The translations under genes and the position numbers were made by a program. Below the pieces are notes generated by a model, which saw only the letters and a program-made list of their open reading frames with translations, had not been told where the DNA came from and searched no databases. 18,811 bases of DNA, taken from NCBI GenBank assembly GCA_900547155.1, contig URFH01000040.1, forward strand, positions 1 through 18,811. Direction: 5' to 3'. Below are positions 1 through 7,446 of the stretch, one piece after another. This DNA comes from an uncultured bacterium. Its GTDB lineage: Bacteria > Cyanobacteriota > Vampirovibrionia > Gastranaerophilales > Gastranaerophilaceae. Numbering within the stretch: the first letter of the stretch is position 1; every line of letters begins with the position of its first letter.

Positions 1-31
1 CTGTGTATGGTTTTTCCAGTTTGTATGACAT
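1..31 (-). CDS. Partial gene downstream of the tail fibre (5' end only)
   Basis: Only the first ten codons lie in the window, reading MSYKLEKPYT, and the frame runs off the left edge. The ATG at 31 is preceded by AAAGG about nine bases upstream, which is a reasonable ribosome binding site. It sits 61 bases after the fibre stop codon in the same direction, so it is probably co-transcribed with the fibre. From its position it could be a fibre-associated or chaperone-like protein. Short proteins with a similar start occur after fibre genes in other phages as far as I recall, but ten residues cannot prove this. Confidence 0.5.
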   Translation of the reverse strand, partial: MSYKLEKPYT

Positions 32-92
32 TTGTTTCTACCTTTCTAATTTTTTGTTATGCAAGTATGCCCAGCCTACTATTATCTGCGCC

Positions 93-2042
93 TTAATAAC
101 CTCTTGTGTACCACCAGAAGCTTGCATAACCCGACAAAGCACTATTATTCACGGATGAATACACGTTGAAGGTAGAGGTTGTTTTTATTCCATCCTCATT
201 TCTTGTCAACACGACCCATGTTCCAAAGCTTTCCACGCCTCCTCTGCCGGTAGTCAGTATCGAATAGTTTGTATCGGTATAACTTTTAGGAAGCGTAACC
301 TTGACCGCACCATTGACAGTAACTCCCATTCCCCATTGTTCAATGAGGCCGTTTGACCAGACGTTATAGCCGCTTTTACCGTTAAGGTAGGCTTCAACGA
401 GATAGGGCTTTGTGTCGTTTGAGTGGTCGGAGTTTAGCTTGTCCGCCAGCGCCTCTTCAAGCCGTCCCGCGTTAATAATCCCCGCGTTCTGCGACACTGC
501 GCCTGCGTAGAAGTAAAGATACAAGCCGGTTGTATCGGTTAAATCTGCGCTTAATCCTGACATGTTTGCGTCTTTTGATATACCTATTGTTTTATTTAAA
601 GTGTATGTGTCTACTGAGCCATCTGTTCCTGCATTGGTGTTAGTCAGATTACTTAGTCTTAATATTCCATCGTTTACACCTTGGTTGTTGTTTCCATATG
701 ATGAGAATAATGCGTAGTTACTATTTCCGTCTGTTAGTCCTAGTGACTTTCCAGTACCCACAACCGGCACAGTACCATTTTTAACCGGCTTAAACATTGT
801 TTTCAACGCCAACCTGAACGTTTCCTCCGACGTGTTCAAAACATGGTCATAATCCGTGTATTCCTCTGTCGAAAGCTTCACAGGCAGGCCGCGCTTAGCG
901 TAAGCCCCGCCGGAGGGCAAAGTTACCGTGCTCCCCGCGTCAATCTCCGAATTGTACTCAACCTGCAGCGCCTCATAAACGCTTACATAAAGCGCCTTTG
1001 CGTTCCACTGCCCGTTAGAGCGAAGCCAGGATTCGTTATAAAGCAGCGATTCCGAATATTTCGGCTCCAGCAGCACAAAAGGGTCACACAACTCAAGCTC
1101 GTTCACAATGTTGTTTTCGGTTTCCTGACCGGTTGCAATCTGGATAAAGTAAGGATATTGAATTGCTTCGGGCTGGACAGTGTCGGAATTGCCGTAGATG
1201 GGGTTGGATTCAGAGGCGTCGAAAGTTAATGTGTCACTACCTTGTCCGACTGCTCCGGTAAAGTATTGATTTGCTGAACCAACACTAAACGCACCGGTTT
1301 CGCCGCCCATCTGTGCAGTTGTATCCACGTAAGCCTCAATATTCGGCAACCCCGCCTCCACAGTCAACCCCAGATTCTGCAAATCCAGCGCCCCCTGCAC
1401 ATTAACCACCGCAGGCAGCCTGACCGTGCCCGCCTCCTCGTCAATTACAAACTTCCCGACCTGCCCGTAAGCGCTCGCAGTCTTCGCCGCCTGCCACGCA
1501 GTTTCTGTCACCGAAAGCGACGGATACAGCGCAACAATCTGCTTCAACCTGTTCAAAAACGCCTGCGTATTGGCGTTAATAGCAACAACCTGCCCGTTAA
1601 GCCTCCTGCGCAAACCTTTTGTCTCATCAACGTACAGGCTCATCCCTATGTCGCATAGTTCAAGGCCTCCGCCACCTGAGCCAAGGTTGACTTTTTTCCA
1701 CTTTGTTTCATCTGTCAGCGGGTTTCCCAGGTTGTCGTCGGTGAGGGATTTGTAAGCTGAAATCTCATCATCTGCAATGCTAAAAACAATTGATGTTGAG
1801 GAATATGTTTCAGATGAATCATACAAAACAACGCCCTTGTAAAGGTCGTTTACGCCGTCAATAGTATAATTCAAGCCTTTATATGTATCGTCAATAAATT
1901 TGTTAAGGTTGTCCCCTGCCAGCACATCAGGGTCTACAGGGTCAAAGCCTTTTTGTATTTTTTCTTCAAGAAAATCTGTTTTTTGACCTTCGTTCGCAAA
2001 GCCTTGAGGTATTGAAATATTAGGTTCAGTTGGTTTTGCCAT
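93..2042 (-). CDS. Tail fibre / receptor-binding protein
   Basis: A 649-residue protein that would form the distal fibre attached to the baseplate and bind the host surface. An N-terminal part (about 1-120) ends in a GSGGGG linker. Two related modules follow, each opening with LELCD (residues 127-131 and 316-320); the first continues with a LNGQ segment and GKFVIDEEAGTVRLP near 196-210. The C-terminal ~90 residues contain NGLIEQWG and a final FWWYTRGY, which resembles the Gp53-like fibre tip domain. Parts encoding the two modules (about 880-1060 and 1340-1620) are visibly richer in G+C than the flanks, suggesting mosaic acquisition. The ATG overlaps the end of the upstream gene by 17 bases and has AGGAGA at good spacing. 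As the last large gene of the baseplate operon it fits a specificity determinant. The fibre assignment is strong, the exact fold is inferred. Confidence 0.85.
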   Translation of the reverse strand: MAKPTEPNISIPQGFANEGQKTDFLEEKIQKGFDPVDPDVLAGDNLNKFIDDTYKGLNYTIDGVNDLYKGVVLYDSSETYSSTSIVFSIADDEISAYKSLTDDNLGNPLTDETKWKKVNLGSGGGGLELCDIGMSLYVDETKGLRRRLNGQVVAINANTQAFLNRLKQIVALYPSLSVTETAWQAAKTASAYGQVGKFVIDEEAGTVRLPAVVNVQGALDLQNLGLTVEAGLPNIEAYVDTTAQMGGETGAFSVGSANQYFTGAVGQGSDTLTFDASESNPIYGNSDTVQPEAIQYPYFIQIATGQETENNIVNELELCDPFVLLEPKYSESLLYNESWLRSNGQWNAKALYVSVYEALQVEYNSEIDAGSTVTLPSGGAYAKRGLPVKLSTEEYTDYDHVLNTSEETFRLALKTMFKPVKNGTVPVVGTGKSLGLTDGNSNYALFSSYGNNNQGVNDGILRLSNLTNTNAGTDGSVDTYTLNKTIGISKDANMSGLSADLTDTTGLYLYFYAGAVSQNAGIINAGRLEEALADKLNSDHSNDTKPYLVEAYLNGKSGYNVWSNGLIEQWGMGVTVNGAVKVTLPKSYTDTNYSILTTGRGGVESFGTWVVLTRNEDGIKTTSTFNVYSSVNNSALSGYASFWWYTRGY

Positions 2043-2610
2043 TTAATGTTATCTCCTCTAAATAAATTCCGTCGCCTATAATTTGTTGGATATAATTAAC
2101 CGTATTTTGTGTAATGATTAATGAATCGCCCGTTAAATCTATTTTCAAAACGCATCTGCCTGTTTTTTGAACAATTACCTTTTGCGCGTTTGTGATAGTT
2201 TTTACAATATCGATGATTTCGTTTCTCGTCCCGCACGAGGAGTTTGCACCTATATATGCAAAAATCTTCTGTATAAACTCTGCGTCGTTCAAGCTCAAGG
2301 GTGTTTCGGGATCCAGCCCTGATGTCAGGAAATAAAACCTTTTTGCGACGTTTATATGCAATCTATTGACACAAAAATAATCGCCAAAATCCATTTCATC
2401 ACGCTGAGCGCCGACCTCTGCTCCGGCATAATCCAACCAGGTACCTCTTGCTTTTCTGATATCAAGAGTGTCAAGCAAATAAACTATTGCCGTCTGCAAG
2501 TTGTTGAATCTGTCCCCGATAGCTTTTAGCACAACAGCGACATCCTCGTTTGCGCGCAAATACGGAAGCACGTATTTCAATGCTTCAATCTGATAATCCA
2601 ATATTTTCAT
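2026..2610 (-). CDS. Baseplate/tail protein, DUF2612-like (P2 gpI analogue)
   Basis: A 194-residue protein lying between baseplate J and the fibre, the place occupied by P2 gpI or DUF2612 proteins that link the wedge to the fibre. The segment KARGTWLDYAGAEVGAQRDE (about 53-72) resembles the conserved 'G-x-x-L-D-x-x-G-x-x-x-G-x-x-R' core of DUF2612 members. The C-terminal half alternates hydrophobic and charged residues as expected for beta structure. It starts three bases after the baseplate J stop, and its last 17 bases overlap the fibre start, so the three genes are tightly coupled. I cannot exclude another wedge-fibre adaptor family. Confidence 0.7.
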   Translation of the reverse strand: MKILDYQIEALKYVLPYLRANEDVAVVLKAIGDRFNNLQTAIVYLLDTLDIRKARGTWLDYAGAEVGAQRDEMDFGDYFCVNRLHINVAKRFYFLTSGLDPETPLSLNDAEFIQKIFAYIGANSSCGTRNEIIDIVKTITNAQKVIVQKTGRCVLKIDLTGDSLIITQNTVNYIQQIIGDGIYLEEITLNGKTN

Positions 2611-2613
2611 TTT

Positions 2614-3780
2614 TTAGTTATTCTCTGTTAAACTTATACGCTCCAAAGCGAACTCCGGAACCTCTTCACGGCTCAAGCTTACGCTGTCTGTAAACTCTTC
2701 GTCATCGTGTTTTTTTATCTGAATGCCGATAACTGCCTCTACTCCGTCAGTTTGGAGCACAGGAATAATAAATTCCGTTGCATAAATTATCGATTCCAGC
2801 CCGAACACACGTTTTTCTATATAAGCTAATATGCTTTGTTTTGCATTCGCTATTACTGTGTTGGGGTAATATCCGTCACGCACTTTGATTATTCCTGTTA
2901 TATCAATTTGGATTTCGTCAGCGTTTTTCCAGTTTATCGTTACGTCCTGCCCCGCTCTGTCTTTGACCACCTGTGTATCATCGCCTAACAAGTCAATTCC
3001 GTCTGTTACGCTTTCAAAAACTGCATTTGCAAAAGCTGCATCCGTTGTATTGTGCTTTGCTATAACAAGCAGCGTGCCCGCTTCCATTGTGTAATCTGTT
3101 TTTTTGTCGAAAATCTTTAAAAATGCTATGTTATCAACATATTTTGACAGGTTTGCGATATTAGCATTCCTTGTTGCCTTTGCGTTTATTGCTTTTGCTG
3201 TTCGATAACGTATCCTGAATTCGTCATCAGACTCTCTTTCTCTGCCTGTGGCTATGTCTGTTGCATCTTCTTGAGATATTGCTGTGATTTCGTTTGGTGC
3301 TTCAACTATTTGAAAAGTATCAGCAGCATTCACAGGAATCACACCTGTGATTACGCACTCAAACTGGATATTTGCCGTACCCGAGTCTTCTATGGTAAAG
3401 GCCTCACTGTTGACAAATTCATCACCCGTCGCCTCTAAACGGATAGTAACAGAGCCTGCTTCCGCACTAAAACCCGGTGTTCCGATTATGCCTTTGGTAA
3501 ATACTGTGGATTGGGATTCCAATCTGTAGAGGTTTATTCTTTCATAAAGCTTGTCCTGCCAGACTCCTTCTGCTGTTTCAGGGTCAAATTGTTTTCCTAA
3601 AAAGGCAATCTGTTCCTGCAAGAACATCTCCATAAAGCCTGATGACTGGGCAATATTGTCAATTACGCCCTCGGGTTTTATATAAAAATCAGCGCCGTAT
3701 TTGCTTTGCAGTTGCAATTCATAAGCGTCTAAAATATCGTTTAAGGTTGAAAGACCAATTCCTTTTTCATCTATTTTCAT
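2614..3780 (-). CDS. Baseplate J-like wedge protein
   Basis: A 388-residue member of the baseplate J / Mu gp47 group, the wedge protein that closes the baseplate around the hub and triggers sheath contraction. Supporting signs are the N-terminal segment that starts like family members, the typical RERESDDEFRIRYRTA block in the middle (about 180-195), and a C-terminal half with alternating strands including a 'G-Y-Y-P-N-T' turn. The length fits the family. The start lacks a close Shine-Dalgarno sequence. Instead a copy of a repeated ~33-bp element lies directly upstream, with AAGGA about 16 bases from the ATG. It lies downstream of the gp25-like gene, the usual order in contractile tails. Confidence 0.88.
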   Translation of the reverse strand: MKIDEKGIGLSTLNDILDAYELQLQSKYGADFYIKPEGVIDNIAQSSGFMEMFLQEQIAFLGKQFDPETAEGVWQDKLYERINLYRLESQSTVFTKGIIGTPGFSAEAGSVTIRLEATGDEFVNSEAFTIEDSGTANIQFECVITGVIPVNAADTFQIVEAPNEITAISQEDATDIATGRERESDDEFRIRYRTAKAINAKATRNANIANLSKYVDNIAFLKIFDKKTDYTMEAGTLLVIAKHNTTDAAFANAVFESVTDGIDLLGDDTQVVKDRAGQDVTINWKNADEIQIDITGIIKVRDGYYPNTVIANAKQSILAYIEKRVFGLESIIYATEFIIPVLQTDGVEAVIGIQIKKHDDEEFTDSVSLSREEVPEFALERISLTENN

Positions 3781-3782
3781 TT

Positions 3783-3815
3783 TTTTTATAGGGTTTCCTT
3801 ATCTTGGTTGACTAT
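3783..3815 (-). repeat. Copy A of a ~33-bp upstream element
   Basis: Directly upstream of the baseplate J gene. Read in the direction of transcription it is AGTCAACCAAGATAAGGA followed by an A/C run and CCCTATAAAAA. Near copies lie upstream of the sheath gene (10944-10986) and the tail terminator gene (11644-11676); by eye about 26 of 31-33 positions match copy A in each. It may be a promoter-like or translation-control element; the TATAAA could serve as a -10 box but would leave almost no leader. Confidence 0.6.
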
Positions 3816-3821
3816 CTTCTT

Positions 3822-4166
3822 CTATACACGTATTGATTCATTAATTTCAACTTTTCCGTAAATCGTTTTTACCGCTGCTGTTACCTGCCAGCACAGGTTT
3901 GTTTTATCAAACTTCATACTAAACGCAGACAATGCGACAACCCCCTCCACTCCGAGAATTTGATTTTTGATGTCGTGGCGTAAAAATTCCTCATGTCTCA
4001 GGCCCCAGGCGTAATCAATCCCTTTTGTGAAATCAAGCAGCCAGTCTGTATAAAACGTATTTAGCGCCGTAGCAATATGCTGTTTGATTTCGTCTACTGC
4101 GTTTGTCAGCACAAAATCACCGTTGTACATCGGTAAACGATTGTTTTTCATCAATATATCCGTCAT
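3822..4166 (-). CDS. Baseplate wedge protein, gp25/gpW (Mu gp46) type
   Basis: A 114-residue protein of the size of T4 gp25, P2 gpW and Mu gp46, which join sheath and wedge in the baseplate. It shows the expected layout: a short N-terminal strand (GDFVLTNAVDEIKQHIATAL), then TFYTDWLLDFTKGIDYAW, comparable to the segment that in this family ends in a flat aromatic-glycine turn, and a C-terminal beta half. It starts immediately after the spike gene stop (TAA then ATG) and precedes baseplate J, the canonical order spike - gp25 - J. It ends with TAG. Confidence 0.78.
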   Translation of the reverse strand: MTDILMKNNRLPMYNGDFVLTNAVDEIKQHIATALNTFYTDWLLDFTKGIDYAWGLRHEEFLRHDIKNQILGVEGVVALSAFSMKFDKTNLCWQVTAAVKTIYGKVEINESIRV

Positions 4167-4754
4167 TTAAATCACCCCGCCTGTGGGTTTACCTTCGTTT
4201 CCGTTTGAGTGTGTGTGTTCCAAAAACTTTTTGCCGTCAATTGTTGTGTCTGCTCCGATTGAAACGCTGCTGCTTGAGATTGTAATATTCCCGCTCCCGG
4301 TTATAGAAACATCACCGCCGCTGATAGATATTCCTGCAGCTGTCAGGTTGACAACAGCTCCCGAGGTCGTGCCTATTACCACATCACCCTGCGGAAAAAC
4401 ATACTGTGAAGCTACAGGATAAAACCCGAAAGAAAACAAATTGTCGTTTATATCGTGGCTTCTCATTTCATCGCTTACATACTCGTCATCAGCATAGTAA
4501 CCCGTTACATCGTTATCAAAAAATCTTACTGTCCCGCAGTCGCCTGCCTTTAGCCCTAAGAAGACAAATGCGTTTTGTGTCTGCAAATGTTTAACAGGCA
4601 CATTATAAAGATAGTAAGGCTCATTGTTGTCATAATATTCAACATCAACGCAATACTGCGAATTTACTTTCACAATCTTACAAGGCTTTTCAACAAGAGT
4701 TGCATTGGAAAAGCCGTCTAATATGTCATTAAAAGAATCATTACAATCTCTCAT
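4167..4754 (-). CDS. Tail spike / baseplate puncturing protein (gpV, Gp138-type)
   Basis: A 195-residue protein expected to trimerise into the membrane-piercing needle below the hub. The N-terminal ~100 residues resemble the OB-type Gp138/gpV domain. The middle (about 125-170) is low in charge and rich in G, S, T, V and I (ISISGGDVSITGSGNITIS), as in a trimeric beta-helix shaft. The C-terminus carries EHTHSNG with H180 and H182, the HxH pattern that binds an iron ion at the spike apex in P2 gpV. The ATG overlaps the hub gene stop as ATGA, implying translational coupling. The HxH tip plus position make this one of the safer calls here. Confidence 0.85.
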   Translation of the reverse strand: MRDCNDSFNDILDGFSNATLVEKPCKIVKVNSQYCVDVEYYDNNEPYYLYNVPVKHLQTQNAFVFLGLKAGDCGTVRFFDNDVTGYYADDEYVSDEMRSHDINDNLFSFGFYPVASQYVFPQGDVVIGTTSGAVVNLTAAGISISGGDVSITGSGNITISSSSVSIGADTTIDGKKFLEHTHSNGNEGKPTGGVI

Positions 4755-5683
4755 AAGTTTTCTGTTTTCTTTTTCTTGCGTTTAGTTTTTTTCTTTAATT
4801 TATCAAAGCCTATAATAATTTCCGTTGAGCCCTGTGTACCGTAGTTATTTCCTTTGGAATGCACCTGACGGACACTTTCAACACCCGAAAACTCATTAAA
4901 ATCACATTGCACCCAGTCATATGGATTCAAAGACGGAATAAGCCTTGTTGTTATAACAAGTTCATTTTCTCCTACCCTGTCGGGCCTCATTGAATTTTCA
5001 CGGTTTAAAAGTATAGCAAACTCCCCGTTAAATTCCTCATCAGGGGCAACCACCTGAATCAACCCGTTTGATATATTAAACTTGATGCCGAGAGGTTTAC
5101 AAACCTGCTGCATAACAGCTTGAGGTGCACCAACGGCTTTAAAAGTCAGATATTCTTTTACAGGGAGCTTATCGCTGAATTTTGCAATGCCCACTCCCAT
5201 TGCCTCAATACAGTCTTTTAGAATTTGAGTTGAGGTTACTTTGGTTCGGTAATCTTTGTTTATTTTTGTTTGTGTGTAGGCAACGTGCCCGTCCACAAGT
5301 TCAATTATTGTAGGAATATCAAAAGAACCTTTTATGTCCTGTCTTACAGGGCTTTCCAAAAAGCCTTTTGCTGTATTTATCCTACCGTTTATGTTGCGTT
5401 TTGAGGTTTTATCTTTGTCAACAAAGCCTCTGAACATTAAAGATGGTTCGTCATCGCCGTACCAGGTGTACAAATCTACTTCATAGGTTTTTTCCAACAA
5501 TCTTTGATATGTTGTGTCGTTCAGGTTCCAGATTGTGATTGTCGATTTATTGTTTTCTGATTTATTGTTTTTGTATACATCAAAATCTATATCCAGATCT
5601 TGTATACTAAGATCGGCACCTGCAACTTGCAGCATTATATTAAAATTTAATGAGTTTTGTTTCCAGGTTCTTGTCTCAGCCAT
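4751..5683 (-). CDS. Baseplate hub protein (E217 gp41 / late-control-D-like)
   Basis: A 310-residue protein that would form the central hub to which the spike attaches. The N-terminal part contains a motif of this group (STITIWNLNDTTYQRLLE) followed by YTWYGDDEPSLMFRGFVD, the strand pair of the first barrel. Later segments (KVTSTQILKDCIEAMGVGI and QAVMQQVCKPLGIKFNISNG) match the arrangement of hub domains in E217-like and gpD proteins. The last 20 residues are very lysine-rich, which is unusual. The ATG has GGAG ten bases upstream, and those bases lie at the edge of the low-complexity repeat at 5690-5812. It overlaps the spike gene by four bases. Confidence 0.75.
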   Translation of the reverse strand: MAETRTWKQNSLNFNIMLQVAGADLSIQDLDIDFDVYKNNKSENNKSTITIWNLNDTTYQRLLEKTYEVDLYTWYGDDEPSLMFRGFVDKDKTSKRNINGRINTAKGFLESPVRQDIKGSFDIPTIIELVDGHVAYTQTKINKDYRTKVTSTQILKDCIEAMGVGIAKFSDKLPVKEYLTFKAVGAPQAVMQQVCKPLGIKFNISNGLIQVVAPDEEFNGEFAILLNRENSMRPDRVGENELVITTRLIPSLNPYDWVQCDFNEFSGVESVRQVHSKGNNYGTQGSTEIIIGFDKLKKKTKRKKKKTENL

Positions 5684-5689
5684 CTAACT

Positions 5690-5812
5690 CGTTCTCCGCG
5701 TCTTGGATTATTGCTCCATTCGGACAAGTACTCACTTCACTTCGTTGTCGTTCGTTTTTGTCCTCATTACTTCGGCGTTCCTTCACTTCGTTCAGTCAGC
5801 CTACGCAAAATC
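5690..5812. repeat. Low-complexity CGAAGTGA-type repeat between plug and hub genes
   Basis: About 120 bases in which short words recur: read leftward, ACGAAGTGAAG appears twice, with CGAAGTAATGAGG and ACGAACGACAACG between them. It does not look like the surrounding coding sequence. It supplies the last residues and TAG stop of the plug gene and lies directly before the hub gene start, so it probably inserted at the gene junction. Confidence 0.6.
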
Positions 5813-6118
5813 CGCTATATAAACCAAAACAAAATCAGTAGAAAAGTTTTCTTGCAACAGTTCTGCGTTTTGTCCGTATTTATTCACCAGCATCAAACTG
5901 CCCTGCATATCAGCAGAGCGGGCTGTCAGATTACGTCCCGGCACAAGAGGCTCGCCTTTTGCGATGTAAACGTTTTCATTATCCTGTATCATATAAATAT
6001 CAAGCAGGCAAAAAGAATCGCACCATTGGAAATGAAACATATACGATTGATTGTTAATAGTATATGACACCCTTATATCAGGGTTTGTATTTATATCTGG
6101 TAATGTAAATGTGTTCAT
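5801..6118 (-). CDS. Baseplate plug protein (Pam3 gp18-like)
   Basis: A 105-residue protein of the size and pattern of the small baseplate plug described in cyanophage Pam3. It has an N-terminal beta stretch, a central FHFQWCDSFCLLDIYMIQD strand block with paired aromatics, then GEPLVPGRNLTAR, and closing hydrophobic strands. Family members lie next to the hub gene, as here. The final residues (IADFA) and the TAG come from the adjacent low-complexity repeat, so the native C-terminus may have been altered. The start has no visible Shine-Dalgarno sequence. The rightward cassette begins 80 bases away in the opposite direction and separates this gene from the upstream tail genes. Confidence 0.68.
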   Translation of the reverse strand: MNTFTLPDINTNPDIRVSYTINNQSYMFHFQWCDSFCLLDIYMIQDNENVYIAKGEPLVPGRNLTARSADMQGSLMLVNKYGQNAELLQENFSTDFVLVYIADFA

Positions 6119-6157
6119 AGCGGAAAATATATTAAATTCTGTTTCTTAAAAGTAATT

Positions 6158-6182
6158 TATAATAGAATTGATGTGTTATAAT
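6158..6182 (+). promoter_or_regulatory. Tandem TATAAT boxes for the rightward cassette
   Basis: Two perfect TATAAT hexamers (6158-6163 and 6177-6182) precede the first cassette gene by 17 to 41 bases. Neither has a good -35 hexamer at 17 bases, so strength is uncertain. They indicate that the cassette is transcribed independently of the leftward tail block. Confidence 0.55.
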
Positions 6183-6198
6183 ACATAGAGGTGTTAAG

Positions 6199-6435
6199 AT
6201 GAAAAAACTTTTTGTAATATTCTGTATTATGTGTTTTGCCCTACCCTGTTTTGCAGCGGTAAAGCGGGACAAATACGGCCGTAAAGTCGGTTCTTATGAA
6301 AAACAGTCAAACGGCTATGTTGTAAAAAAAGACAAACACGGAAGAAAAACAGGAAGTTTCAAAAAGAACAACGACGGTTCAATAACTGAATACGACCGCT
6401 ACGGTCGCAAGATCGGAAGTTGGAAAAATGATTGA
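6199..6435 (+). CDS. Small secreted protein with three GRKxGS repeats
   Basis: A 78-residue protein with a signal peptide (MKKLFVIFCIMCFALPCFA, likely cut near residue 19) and then three repeats with a 21-residue period. The repeat cores are DKYGRKVGSYEK, DKHGRKTGSFKK and DRYGRKIGSWKN. No lipobox is present, so it should be released to the periplasm or outside. GAGGTG six bases before the ATG is a strong ribosome binding site. It overlaps the next gene by eight bases and is read against the tail operon, so it belongs to an accessory (moron) cassette rather than the virion. Similar Y-G-R-K-x-G-S repeats occur in small uncharacterised secreted proteins. I know no proven function. Confidence 0.75.
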   Translation: MKKLFVIFCIMCFALPCFAAVKRDKYGRKVGSYEKQSNGYVVKKDKHGRKTGSFKKNNDGSITEYDRYGRKIGSWKND

Positions 6436-6949
6436 TATAAGATATGTGATTGTTTTAATAATAGGCATATTATGCATAATTCTTAGTTTTTTATCAGGTT
6501 ATTTTTTTAATAGAATTACAAAAAATATTCAACAATTTCTCAAGCGTGAATATGACGATAAAAAAGATACACAAAATTTTATTGAAGATAAAAAATTGAT
6601 TAATGCACGTGAATTGATTGACGATTTAAAAAAAGGGAAAAATGTCGTTGGTAAAAATAATAAGCAATTACTCAAGGGACTGAAAATGATTGCAAAAGAA
6701 CCTGATTGGGAAAATAAAATTGATTCTGCAACATTAGAAATATTATCAAATCTGAATATAAAAAGAAAACTAATAGAAAAAAACAAAATTGTTTCAGGAG
6801 ATAATACTGTAAAAATTGACAAAAAACACAGTCATATAAGAAATGAAGAAGATTCAGAGGTTGAATATGTTACAGAAAGTTATTGGTATAATCCGGAAGA
6901 TGGAAGTTTTGATATAAATGAAAATCAAAATATAGAGGAAGAAGACTAG
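6428..6949 (+). CDS. Single-pass membrane protein, unknown function
   Basis: A 173-residue protein with one N-terminal hydrophobic segment (about residues 5-27, VIVLIIGILCIILSFLSGYF). A long charged, helix-prone cytoplasmic-type region follows (KREYDDKKDTQNFIEDKK to about 120), ending in an acidic tail (NENQNIEEED). It starts eight bases inside the previous gene and is followed 14 bases later by another membrane protein, so the three are one operon. A+T content is higher than in the tail genes. The architecture would suit an envelope-anchored sensor or a superinfection-exclusion factor, but nothing in the sequence proves either. Confidence 0.7.
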   Translation: MIDIRYVIVLIIGILCIILSFLSGYFFNRITKNIQQFLKREYDDKKDTQNFIEDKKLINARELIDDLKKGKNVVGKNNKQLLKGLKMIAKEPDWENKIDSATLEILSNLNIKRKLIEKNKIVSGDNTVKIDKKHSHIRNEEDSEVEYVTESYWYNPEDGSFDINENQNIEEED

Positions 6950-6963
6950 AAAGCGAGTGTTTT

Positions 6964-7446
6964 ATGTCCTGGATTATTGCAGTTTGTATAATATTTGTAT
7001 TGATGCTATTAAATGCAATTTTTCATCCGTTTGAGCAAAAAAAGGGTTATAAGCTTTTGTTTGTTCAAGGTGTTGAAGGTTTGGAGAATAAACCTTGCGA
7101 AATCAGAGTTGAAGGTTCTGATATCTGGCTTGATATAGAGAGTAAAACTTATCAGATAAGAATGAAAAATGTTGAAATTTTAAAGCAGATAACAGAAGAA
7201 GATAAATCCGTAGCCGGGCGGGCAATTGTCGGCGGGCTTGTCTTTGGTGTTGCAGGTGCGGTTGTAGGAGGTATGTCGGGCATGGGTACAAAAAAGAAAA
7301 AAGACTACTGTTTAAAAATAACGACTGAATCATATGAGTTGTTTTTTAAACATATTGAAGGTTATGAGTTTGATTTTGGAAGTTGCTATCAAAAGCTTAA
7401 AAATATGCTGCCGGAAGCTACCCCGCCTGAAACTGACTATTTGTAA
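6964..7446 (+). CDS. Membrane protein with glycine-zipper segment
   Basis: A 160-residue protein. An N-terminal hydrophobic helix (about 3-19) is followed by a beta-rich region (EIRVEGSDIWLDIESKTYQI). Next comes a glycine-zipper segment (residues 84-106, AGRAIVGGLVFGVAGAVVGG), then a lysine patch (KKKK) and a second beta-rich part. This resembles small PH-like/glycine-zipper membrane proteins of unknown role found in many bacteria. It is the last gene of the rightward cassette, and its stop overlaps the end of the convergent Dit-like gene by ten bases. Glycine zippers can oligomerise in membranes, so a role in blocking or sensing membrane events is conceivable but only inferred. Confidence 0.7.
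   Translation: MSWIIAVCIIFVLMLLNAIFHPFEQKKGYKLLFVQGVEGLENKPCEIRVEGSDIWLDIESKTYQIRMKNVEILKQITEEDKSVAGRAIVGGLVFGVAGAVVGGMSGMGTKKKKDYCLKITTESYELFFKHIEGYEFDFGSCYQKLKNMLPEATPPETDYL

Noticed and set aside
38..127. 29-codon leftward frame overlapping the fibre 3' end.
   Set aside because: No ribosome binding site, and it overlaps the fibre gene; the next real start is better placed at 31.
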